The translations under genes were made by a program, and so were the position numbers. From assembly GCA_035457705.1 (NCBI GenBank), contig DATIBD010000091.1, forward strand, positions 62,001-126,000: a stretch of 64,000 nucleotides of DNA. The letters run 5' to 3'. This DNA is from DASPGQ01 sp035457705 (GTDB taxonomy: Bacteria; Acidobacteriota; Vicinamibacteria; Marinacidobacterales; SMYC01). The notes under the pieces are model-generated. The model searched no databases. It was given only the letters and a program-made list of their open reading frames with translations, and was not told where the DNA came from. Below are positions 17,591-24,336 of the stretch, piece by piece. Each line of letters opens with the position of its first letter. The stretch's first letter is position 1.

Positions 17591-18547
17591 CTATATGCTT
17601 GGATTTATCGGGACCGCGTAGTAGCCACGTCGAGTGCGAACGACGAGGTCATCGCGACCCTTGATGCGCAACTCGATCGTTCGCCATGCGCCGTCTCGCT
17701 GCTCCCGGGTCGGGACGTAGGCCATCCGGTATTGGCTGTGCAGCTCGTTCTGAATCTGATCGAAGTCCTCGTTGAGCTCTCCAATACTGTTGGGGAAGAA
17801 GGACGCGCCACCGGTTTCCTCGGAGAGCTTCTTGAGAAACCCCTTGTTCACTCCCTGGGAGCCCGAAGTTCGCCGTCCCTCGAACCCGACGGAATAGATC
17901 GTAACTTCCGAGAACTTCGCTCCTTCGATGGCATCCTGGGAAGACGATTCGCTGCCCTGTCCCACGGAGCGTGAGTCGTCTCCATCGGTAAACACCAAAA
18001 GGGCCTTCCGGCCCGACGCTTGCGAGACCTTGTCTATCGACAAGAGAATCGAGTCGTAGAGCGCGGTCCAGCCCGAGGGGTAGAGCGACTGAATCGTCGC
18101 CACGAGCCTGTCCACATCACTGGAGAAATGTGTGCTGAATCGAATTCGTTCGTTGAAATCGGCGATGATCGCCTGGTCTCCATCCCAGAGCTTGCCTACA
18201 AAGTTGGCGGCGGCTTCCTTCACCCCGTCTACGCTCGGCCGAATACTCGTCGAGGCGTCGAGAAGGAGCAAGAGAGTCACCGGCGTGACCTCGGCGGTAA
18301 AGAACTCGATCTGCTGGAGAGTCCCGTCCTCGAGCACCTCGAAATCGCCCGCCTCGAGAGAAGGGATGAAACGCCCCTTCTTGTCCGTCACCACGACGTT
18401 GAGGTTGACCGCCTCGACGGTGGCCCGGAATTGGAATCGTCCCTCCTCCTGTTTGGTCCGCTCCTGGCCAAGCGCCGTCGCGCAGCACAAAAGCGCCGAT
18501 GCGGCGAGAACCCTGGTCGATTTCGAAGGTCGTCTACCTCGCGTCAT
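17591..18547 (-). CDS. VWFA-related domain protein, secreted
   Basis: 318 residues. A signal peptide (about 1-25, KSTRVLAASALLCCATALGQ) is followed by a beta-rich segment (TVEAVNLNVVVTDKKGRFI...LEAGDFEVLEDG) and a von Willebrand A domain with the metal site LLLDASTSI (DxSxS). This order is that of the TIGR03436-type family strongly expanded in Acidobacteria. The start is the ATG at 18547, placing the signal peptide correctly; an open frame upstream runs through intergenic repeat sequence. VWA domains bind ligands through the metal site; the partner is unknown. It is a useful lineage marker. Confidence 0.85.
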   Translation of the reverse strand: MTRGRRPSKSTRVLAASALLCCATALGQERTKQEEGRFQFRATVEAVNLNVVVTDKKGRFIPSLEAGDFEVLEDGTLQQIEFFTAEVTPVTLLLLLDASTSIRPSVDGVKEAAANFVGKLWDGDQAIIADFNERIRFSTHFSSDVDRLVATIQSLYPSGWTALYDSILLSIDKVSQASGRKALLVFTDGDDSRSVGQGSESSSQDAIEGAKFSEVTIYSVGFEGRRTSGSQGVNKGFLKKLSEETGGASFFPNSIGELNEDFDQIQNELHSQYRMAYVPTREQRDGAWRTIELRIKGRDDLVVRTRRGYYAVPINPSI

Positions 18548-18676
18548 ATGAAGCCGTCTCCATGTAGCCCAAACCGGATGAATGCGACCAAACTTTTCCA
18601 GCACCCAGGCTCTCGCAACCCACCAGTGAGCCGAGTCTGCGCGTAGTCTAGCACACCGCGCGATGAGGTCTTCTCG

Positions 18677-18699
18677 ACTCCCGATAGCAGGGTGATGAA
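18677..18699 (+). repeat. Dispersed intergenic repeat, copy 2
   Basis: It matches 9491-9513 at 20 of 23 positions, including GCAGGGTGATGAA at 18687-18699. It lies 130 bp upstream of the VWA start. Confidence 0.5.
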
Positions 18700-18806
18700 C
18701 AAGATTCCGGTCAATCCGGCAGCTCGCACCAAATCCACCCTCGAATGGGCTCGAGTCTCCGGAAAGACGGATCGGGGGATGGTTTGTCGACCGCATTTAT
18801 TTTCGC

Positions 18807-18812
18807 TACACT
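18807..18812 (+). promoter_or_regulatory. -10 box TACACT, leaderless arrangement
   Basis: TACACT ends 7 nt before the GTG at 18820, with no Shine-Dalgarno. The alignment supports GTG 18820 over a longer upstream start. Confidence 0.45.
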
Positions 18813-18819
18813 ACGGATC

Positions 18820-19212
18820 GTGCAGGAACGCTTCTTCACAGTGCAGGAAGCGAACGAGCTTATACCCTTTCTGAGCGAGAAGCTGACCGAGCTTCGATCG
18901 GTTCAACACAAGCTTCGCTTGATTGGGGCGAACAACCCCAAGTCCCAGGAGATCGCTCTGCGCGGCGGCGTTCCCGTGCCGCCTTTCTATCTCACCTTGC
19001 TGACGCGCCTGCAATGCGTCGTGCAAGACATCTGCGCGGAGGGCTGTCACCTAAAGGACATCGAATCGGGTCTCGTGGATTTCCCCACGATCTGGGAGGG
19101 CCGCGAAGTCTACCTCTGCTGGAAACTCGGGGAGGAAGAGGTGGGCCATTGGCACGAGCTCGAGGCGGGTTTCGCCGGACGCCAGTCGCTCGAGTGCGAG
19201 CCCGAGACCTGA
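18820..19212 (+). CDS. DUF2203 family protein
   Basis: 130 residues. The sequence VQERFFTVQEANELIPFLSEKLTELR at the start and the block VQDICAEGCHLKDIESGLVDFPTIWEGREVYLCWKLGEEEVGHWHELEAGF at the end are the recognisable DUF2203 core, a small cytoplasmic protein family of unknown function with conserved W, H and C residues near the C-terminus. The GTG start sits 7 nt behind TACACT. The next gene starts immediately after the stop (TGA-TTG, no gap), so the pair is a tight unit. Confidence 0.8.
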   Translation: MQERFFTVQEANELIPFLSEKLTELRSVQHKLRLIGANNPKSQEIALRGGVPVPPFYLTLLTRLQCVVQDICAEGCHLKDIESGLVDFPTIWEGREVYLCWKLGEEEVGHWHELEAGFAGRQSLECEPET

Positions 19213-19767
19213 TTGCGCTTCGCCTATTACCAGAAACTCACGCCATCTCAGAAGAAAATCTACGATGAGAGCGATCGAATCGTGTCGGTACCCCTCTATC
19301 GTCCCGCGATCCACCGCGAGCGCAGTGCCAGCCTCGCGTTGGTCCTGGCGACGGGGGATCGGCTCGCGACCGAACGATGGGCCCAGGCTCTTTGTGATGG
19401 ACTCACCGAAGCCTTTGGAGTGCCGGCGCTCGAGGTGGGCGTGATGGAGCGCCGCCCGTCCTGGCGCACGGGTGAGTTGCACGGCTTGTACGAAGCGGGC
19501 TCACCGGGCCTTTACAAAATCTCCTTGTGGATGCGCACGGCGCGACGGGCTCATGTCGTGAAATTCAAGACGTTTCTCCGCACCTTGCTGCACGAGCTCT
19601 GCCATCACCTCGACTACCATCGATTTCGACTGCGGGACTCATTTCACACCGCAGGCTTCTACCGCAGGGAGTCGAGTCTCATGCGGCAGCTCCTGCCAGG
19701 CGAGACCGCACCGAAGAGAGCGGGGTCAACGCGGCTTGCGCAGGACTCCAACCGAGGTATAGAGTAG
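19213..19767 (+). CDS. Putative zinc metalloprotein with HExxH motif
   Basis: 184 residues. LLHELCHHLDYHRF at about residues 127-140 contains HELCH, a gluzincin-type HExxH motif, and SFHTAGFYRRESSL follows about 12 residues later with a further histidine and glutamate as possible third ligands. The upstream section (VFGVPALEVGVMERRPSWRTGELHGLYEAG...YKISLWMRTARRAHVVKFKTFLRTLLHELCHH) resembles SprT-like or DUF-type metallopeptidases. No signal peptide is present. The TTG start abuts the DUF2203 stop with no gap, implying coupled translation and a shared task. Proteolytic activity is inferred from the motif alone. Confidence 0.72.
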   Translation: MRFAYYQKLTPSQKKIYDESDRIVSVPLYRPAIHRERSASLALVLATGDRLATERWAQALCDGLTEAFGVPALEVGVMERRPSWRTGELHGLYEAGSPGLYKISLWMRTARRAHVVKFKTFLRTLLHELCHHLDYHRFRLRDSFHTAGFYRRESSLMRQLLPGETAPKRAGSTRLAQDSNRGIE

Positions 19768-19853
19768 TGAGTTTGAGCGCCGAACAGGGCTGGCTTGGAC
19801 CGAGCGCAAACTGGTCCCCCAGCCGAGGTAAACGACAAATCGGAGGAACCCGA

Positions 19854-20630
19854 ATGAAGAAGTCATTGTTGATAGCCCCTCTAGCACTAACGGTCCTCGC
19901 CGCAGCTTGTGGCGGTGGGGGAGGGGCTTCCGAAAGCACGTCCACCGCAGCAGCGCCGGCGCCTAAGGCTCCACCGGTGGACCCGACGACGGCAGGAACC
20001 ATCCGCGGGAGCGTCATGTTCGAAGGCGATCCGCCGGCTGGAGAAACGATTCAGATGGCCGCCGACCCCAATTGTGCACGACTCCACTCGGAGCCGGTGA
20101 AGACTGAGTTCGTCGTGGTAGGGGACGGCGGCGGTCTGGCCAACGTCTTCGTTCGCATCAAGAGTGGTCTCGAGGGACGGCACTTTCCCCCACCCAGCGA
20201 GCCGGTAGTGCTCGACCAGCATGGTTGCACCTACGTGCCTCACGTCATCGGGATCCAGGTCGGCCAAACCCTCCAGGTCGTAAACAGCGACGAGACGCTC
20301 CACAACATCCATGCGATGCCGAAGAACAACAAGGAGTTCAACATCGGCCAACCGGTCAAGGGACTGAAGACCGACAAGGTATTCGACAACGTCGAGGTCA
20401 TGGTCCCCTTCAAGTGCGACGTGCACAAGTGGATGAACAGCTATGCCGGCGTGGTGGACCATCCGTATCACGCCGTTACTGGTCCCGACGGCAGCTTCTC
20501 GCTCGCGAACGTCCCACCGGGAGACTACGTGGTCGAGGCCTGGCACGAGCGGTTCGGGACCAAGGAGATGAACGTCACGGTCACCGAGAAGGGCACGGCC
20601 GAGGCGAACTTTTCGTTCACCGCCGGGTAG
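19854..20630 (+). CDS. Cupredoxin lipoprotein with C-terminal carboxypeptidase-regulatory-like domain
   Basis: 258 residues. The lipoprotein signal ends in LTVLAAAC (cysteine 19), followed by a Gly/Ala/Pro linker. Around residues 145-200 lies a type 1 copper site: H150 in LHNIH, C188, H191 and M194 in KCDVHKWM, the azurin/plastocyanin ligand set. The tail (about 205-258, GPDGSFSLANVPPGDYVVEAWHERFG) matches carboxypeptidase-regulatory-like modules. A ribosome site GGAGG precedes the ATG. It is convergent with the cytochrome oxidase operon, so an electron-carrier role beside cytochrome c oxidase is plausible but inferred. Confidence 0.85.
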   Translation: MKKSLLIAPLALTVLAAACGGGGGASESTSTAAAPAPKAPPVDPTTAGTIRGSVMFEGDPPAGETIQMAADPNCARLHSEPVKTEFVVVGDGGGLANVFVRIKSGLEGRHFPPPSEPVVLDQHGCTYVPHVIGIQVGQTLQVVNSDETLHNIHAMPKNNKEFNIGQPVKGLKTDKVFDNVEVMVPFKCDVHKWMNSYAGVVDHPYHAVTGPDGSFSLANVPPGDYVVEAWHERFGTKEMNVTVTEKGTAEANFSFTAG

Positions 20631-20654
20631 AATCGAGCCAGCAGAAGGTTTTCG

Positions 20655-20692
20655 CGAGCCCTTGTCCTCTCCGGCAAGGGCTCGTTTCTTTT
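20655..20692 (+). terminator. Intrinsic terminator of the cupredoxin gene
   Basis: CGAGCCCTTG (20655-20664) pairs perfectly with CAAGGGCTCG (20675-20684), a 10-bp stem, and TTTCTTTT follows at 20685-20692. The reverse orientation has no T-run, so it serves the plus strand only. Confidence 0.85.
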
Positions 20693-20731
20693 CGCTTGGT
20701 ACTGCCTCTGAAAATTATTCGCCTCCGGGGC

Positions 20732-21649
20732 TCACAACTCATACCCTCGAATTTCTACGTCTCCGGCGCTCACCGCCTCCACAACGAACAGAACGAGGAG
20801 TATCCACAGTACGTTCGAGGCGCCGAGGTGCAGGAGCTGCATCCAAACGGGCGCCATCAGCTGTACGTTGACCGCGCCCAGGGCGAGCTGCAGGGCAAAA
20901 ACTCCCACCGCGAGACGGCCATAGCGGCTCGACCCAACCAGCCGGACGACGACCACAACGACGAAGAAGCCCGCGATGGCCAGAACGGGATGATAGGAGC
21001 GAGCCCTAACCAGGCCCGCGAGCACCGGAGATTCGTCGGGAGTAAGTCCCGCTTGGAGCAGCAGCGTATCTCCGAGCGCGGTCACCGCACCGCTCGCGCC
21101 GACGACCAGCACGGCGACGGGCGCCGCACTCAAGAGTGCTATCCTCGAAAGGCTCTGGGGCAGAGCGCGCTTTCCTCCGATCCACCAGGCGGTCATCGTA
21201 ATCGCGGCGAGCAACAAAAAGGTGTTCGTCAGATGAAGGGCCATCATATAGACACGCGCTTCCGAGTCGTTCGCCCCGACCCACTCGAAGCGGACGAGCC
21301 CGGCTCCGATCAGCGCCTCGGTGATGACGAAAAACAACGACGCGCCAGTTGCCTCTCGGGCGGGGTGTCCTGACGGAAAGCGGCGAAAGACGGCGACCAC
21401 GACACCGAGCACGAAGAGGCCGAGGAGCGCGCTCGTGATCCGATGGCCGAGCTCGATAAGGGTGTCCAAACGCGGCTCTCGCGGGACGACCTCACCGTTA
21501 CAGAGCGGCCAGTGGCTCCCGCACCCGGCGCCAGAGCCGGTGGCACGTACGAAAGCGCCCCAGAGGATGACGACAACGGTGTAGGCGAGCAGCCACCCGA
21601 CAACCCCAGCGAGGCGGTGAGAACCTCTCAGGACGCGGGGTCGGCCGAT
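20732..21649 (-). CDS. ctaA: Heme A synthase (CtaA/COX15)
   Basis: About 300 residues, eight membrane segments. Conserved histidines for heme binding appear in LIELGHRITSALLG, MMALHLTNTF, YHPVLAIAG and QLLHLGASNV, and the cysteine pair in the first periplasmic loop reads CGSHWPLC. CtaA oxidises heme O to heme A for aa3-type oxidases, matching the cluster. The start is unclear: homology begins near 21600, no ATG, GTG or TTG lies in frame in the expected place, and the reading frame is otherwise open far upstream through the small CxxC gene. I set the limit at 21649, an ATC 5 nt after AAGGAGG; a CTG at 21631 overlapping the upstream stop is the other option. Confidence 0.88.
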   Translation of the reverse strand: MGRPRVLRGSHRLAGVVGWLLAYTVVVILWGAFVRATGSGAGCGSHWPLCNGEVVPREPRLDTLIELGHRITSALLGLFVLGVVVAVFRRFPSGHPAREATGASLFFVITEALIGAGLVRFEWVGANDSEARVYMMALHLTNTFLLLAAITMTAWWIGGKRALPQSLSRIALLSAAPVAVLVVGASGAVTALGDTLLLQAGLTPDESPVLAGLVRARSYHPVLAIAGFFVVVVVVRLVGSSRYGRLAVGVFALQLALGAVNVQLMAPVWMQLLHLGASNVLWILLVLFVVEAVSAGDVEIRGYEL

Positions 21650-21852
21650 ACTCGCCTCCTTCGATACCAGGCGACGGCGATCGAACCGAAGACGAGATAG
21701 GGCATGCTCAACAGAAAGAGAATGCCGCGGTTGAATCCGACGGCCAGCTCGCCGTTCTGCTCGAGCGCGGTTCGGCACATTGCACATTGCGCGAACGTGG
21801 TATCGACGGCGACGAAGCAACCCAGGACGAGGAGCAGGACCACTTTTTTCAT
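21628..21852 (-). CDS. Small exported CxxC membrane protein of oxidase cluster
   Basis: 74 residues. A signal peptide (MKKVVLLLVLGCFVAVDTTFAQ) is followed by CAMC, a CxxC pair, then a second membrane segment (ILFLLSMPYLVFGSIAVAWY) and a basic tail. From memory, similar small proteins with a CAMCRTALE-like start accompany caa3/aa3 oxidase genes in some Bacteroidota and Acidobacteriota. The start overlaps the stop of the COX IV gene (ATGA). Copper or heme handling during oxidase assembly is a guess from the CxxC and location. Confidence 0.65.
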   Translation of the reverse strand: MKKVVLLLVLGCFVAVDTTFAQCAMCRTALEQNGELAVGFNRGILFLLSMPYLVFGSIAVAWYRRRRVSADPAS

Positions 21853-22154
21853 TGGAACAACCGATGCGGCAGGATGTTGCTACCGCCGTCGTAGGCAGGG
21901 ATTGCGAACATCAAGATGCTGGTCACGAAGATCCCCACGAGCACGACCAGCATGAGTCCGGCCTTTTCGAAACGGAGGTGCATGTAGAAAAAGATGATGA
22001 GGCTCGCCTTGATGGCCGAGCCGACGAGGAGCATCAACGTCTGCGGCACTTGGGATATCTGGCTCTCTCCGATGAAGATCATCGTCACGGTAACGGTGAG
22101 GAGCACCACCCAGAGAATCCAGTAACTCTTGTAGCTCGATGCATGTTCCGACAT
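21849..22154 (-). CDS. Cytochrome c oxidase subunit IV (CtaF-like)
   Basis: 101 residues with three membrane segments: SYWILWVVLLTVTVTMIFIG, MLLVGSAIKASLIIFFYMHLRFE and MLVVLVGIFVTSILMFAIPAY. The motif KASLIIFFYMHLRFE is the signature of bacterial oxidase subunit IV. The ATG at 22154 has GGAGG upstream; the frame extends further but would overlap COX III. The subunit stabilises the oxidase rather than binding cofactors. Confidence 0.85.
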   Translation of the reverse strand: MSEHASSYKSYWILWVVLLTVTVTMIFIGESQISQVPQTLMLLVGSAIKASLIIFFYMHLRFEKAGLMLVVLVGIFVTSILMFAIPAYDGGSNILPHRLFQ

Positions 22155-22173
22155 AGCGTGGTTCCTCCCTCGC

Positions 22174-22788
22174 TCAGACGAGGTAAAAGAGGGCAAAGAC
22201 GAAGACCCAAACGAGGTCGACGAAGTGCCAATAAAGCCCGGCGTTCTCGACCCCTTGCGCCGAGTACTTTCCCAGTGCGGAGCGGATAGCGACGATCAGG
22301 AGAATGGTGACTCCGGTCGTGACGTGCATACCGTGGAATCCGGTGATGATGAAAAAGCTGGCGCTGAAGTGAGGCACACCCCAGGGATTGCTCGTGAGCC
22401 GCGCTCCCTCGTGAATGAAGTGGCTCCATTCGTAGGCCTGCATTCCCAGGAAGGAGAATCCGCCCAGGATGGTGAGCCATAAAAAGAGCGTCACGTGCTT
22501 CTTGTTCCCCGCCATGGCCGCGGCGACGGCGCAGGCCATCGTGGCACTGCTGGTTATGAGTGTGAACGTCATCAAGGTGATGAAGTTCATGTCGAAGGCA
22601 AGGGTCTGATCCGGCCAGGTGGGGCTCTGCGAGCGGATGACTCCATAGGACACCAGAAGCCCGGCAAAGAGCAACGCGTCGGTGACGATGAAGATCCACA
22701 TCATGAGCTTCTGCCAGCTGAGGTCGAAGGGGCTGACCCCACCCGTCCATGGCGAAGCGACTGATGCGGAAGCTCCGGTATCACTCAT
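22174..22788 (-). CDS. Cytochrome c oxidase subunit III
   Basis: 204 residues, about five to six membrane segments. Family features include LMMWIFIVTDALLFAGLLVSY, LGMQAYEWSHFIHEG, FHGMHVTTGVTILL and the terminal YWHFVDLVWVFVFALFYLV. It has the shorter HCO-III form seen in many bacterial aa3/caa3 oxidases. GGAGG precedes the ATG. A second, diverged subunit III gene lies directly upstream, so this oxidase may carry two III-type subunits, or the pair may together replace a longer ancestral subunit. Confidence 0.9.
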   Translation of the reverse strand: MSDTGASASVASPWTGGVSPFDLSWQKLMMWIFIVTDALLFAGLLVSYGVIRSQSPTWPDQTLAFDMNFITLMTFTLITSSATMACAVAAAMAGNKKHVTLFLWLTILGGFSFLGMQAYEWSHFIHEGARLTSNPWGVPHFSASFFIITGFHGMHVTTGVTILLIVAIRSALGKYSAQGVENAGLYWHFVDLVWVFVFALFYLV

Positions 22789-22800
22789 TGGGTTTCCTCC

Positions 22801-23439
22801 CTACAGGTAGAACAACACGACGAAAAGGTAGAGCCAGAGCACGTCGACGAAATGCCAGTAGGTCGCGGCGAGCTCGGGTGAGCTCGACTCGCCCGGCGTG
22901 AGGCTTCGCCTCGTCGCCAGGACGAGGACGTAGAGGAGCACCAAGACTCCCGCGAGCAGATGCACTCCATGCAACCCGGTCAGGACGTAGAAGAAGGAGC
23001 TGTGCGGATGGCTCCTGAGGAAGATGCCTTGCTTCGCGAGCGCCTTCCAGGCGGAAACCTGCCCCGCGAGGAAGATTACGCCGAGCACGGCGGTTACGAG
23101 TAGCCATTTGCGGAACGAGACCGGCCAGAAGCTCAAAAAGCGGCGGCGGGCAATCTCCATGCTCACGCTCGAGGCAATGAGCAACAGGCTATTCGGGTAA
23201 AGGATGGAAGGTACGACGAGAGGCAGCCAGTCGTTGCCCGAGCTTCGCACGAGATAGGCGCTGGTAAAGGCGGCAAACAGCATGGTGATGGAGCCGAGCG
23301 CGATCCACAGCCCGAGCTTGGCAGTCTCGACCTGGCGGCGCGCAGGCTCTCCCGGGCGTCCGTCGTCGCCGTAGCCGGGCTCGAGGACGTCCAGTCCACC
23401 TCCGCCACCCGCGTTCGGCTGCGCCAGAGTTTCTGCCAT
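22801..23439 (-). CDS. Second cytochrome c oxidase subunit III-like protein
   Basis: 212 residues with a Gly-rich N-terminal tail (about 1-40) and five membrane segments. It shares GLHGVHLLAGVLVLL and YWHFVDVLWLYLFVVLFYL with its neighbour, so it is a true HCO-III relative, but it lacks the glutamate-bearing YEW motif region of the other copy; SFFYVLTGLHGVH takes its place. It starts one base after the ctaB stop. Such duplicated subunit III genes are known in several caa3-type clusters. Confidence 0.85.
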   Translation of the reverse strand: MAETLAQPNAGGGGGLDVLEPGYGDDGRPGEPARRQVETAKLGLWIALGSITMLFAAFTSAYLVRSSGNDWLPLVVPSILYPNSLLLIASSVSMEIARRRFLSFWPVSFRKWLLVTAVLGVIFLAGQVSAWKALAKQGIFLRSHPHSSFFYVLTGLHGVHLLAGVLVLLYVLVLATRRSLTPGESSSPELAATYWHFVDVLWLYLFVVLFYL

Positions 23440-23440
23440 C

Positions 23441-24328
23441 TCAGAACAACGTCTGGTTGAACGCCGCCAGGGCGAGCATCACCGGCAAATAGAACAGCGA
23501 AACCGCCAGAAGGCTCCCTGCGAGCCGTCGCTCGGTTCCGTCGCCGAAGCGAAAGGCTGCCGAAAGAAACAAAACTCCGAGCGCCAGAGCTCCCACGAGA
23601 TAGACGCGGCCGAGCAAATCGAGAGCGGGCGGGACGAGGCTCAAAGTGACGAGCGCGAGCGTGGCCGAGACCGTCAGAAATCGAGCCGCCGATCCCTGGG
23701 GGAGAGCCCGATAGCCCACCCGTTCGTAGTCGTCTCGATAGACCGCCGCAATGGCCCAAGTATGGGGGAACTGCCACATGAAAAGAATTCCGAAGAGGCA
23801 GAAGGCCAGCGGGCCGAGCTCCCCTGACGCCGCGCTGAACCCCATGAGCGTGGGCATCGCTCCGGCCACGGCACCGGGAACGGTGGCCCAGGCGGTACGC
23901 GGTTTCATCGGCGTGTACAGCAGAACGTAAGTACCCAGAGCCAGAAGAGCGAGAAGAGCGGTCAGCCACCCGCCCGTCAGCAGCAGGGCGGCGATGCCCA
24001 CAACCGACATCGCGCCGGCGGCCGCCGTCGCTTCGCCGACCGGGATGCGGCCGGTGGGCACGGGTCGATTCCTCGTGCGTTCCATTCTCGCGTCCGGTCC
24101 GCGCTCCAGCACCTGATTGAACGCGTTCGCCCCGGCAACGACGAGAAACGTGCCGATGGTAAAAGCGAGGAGAGCGCCGGGAGCGACCTCCGTCGAAGCA
24201 AGCCAGTAGCCGACGACGCCCGACACGACTACCATCGCCGACAAGCGCAACTTCACGAGCTGGAGATAGTCCCGCACCGACAACGAGAGCCGGGCGACCG
24301 ATAAGGTCGAGACCGTCGACGAGAGCAT
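23441..24328 (-). CDS. ctaB: Protoheme IX farnesyltransferase (heme O synthase)
   Basis: 295 residues with about nine membrane segments. The UbiA-family active-site segment reads NQVLERGPDARMERTRNRPVP, in which the first aspartate of the usual N-x3-D is glutamate, a variant I would not call inactivating; the second acidic motif region YRDDYERVGYRALP is intact. It adds farnesyl to heme B to give heme O, the substrate of CtaA in the same operon. The ATG at 24328 lies 8 bp after the COX I stop and has AGAGGA upstream. Confidence 0.92.
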   Translation of the reverse strand: MLSSTVSTLSVARLSLSVRDYLQLVKLRLSAMVVVSGVVGYWLASTEVAPGALLAFTIGTFLVVAGANAFNQVLERGPDARMERTRNRPVPTGRIPVGEATAAAGAMSVVGIAALLLTGGWLTALLALLALGTYVLLYTPMKPRTAWATVPGAVAGAMPTLMGFSAASGELGPLAFCLFGILFMWQFPHTWAIAAVYRDDYERVGYRALPQGSAARFLTVSATLALVTLSLVPPALDLLGRVYLVGALALGVLFLSAAFRFGDGTERRLAGSLLAVSLFYLPVMLALAAFNQTLF

Positions 24329-24336
24329 AGGTCCTC

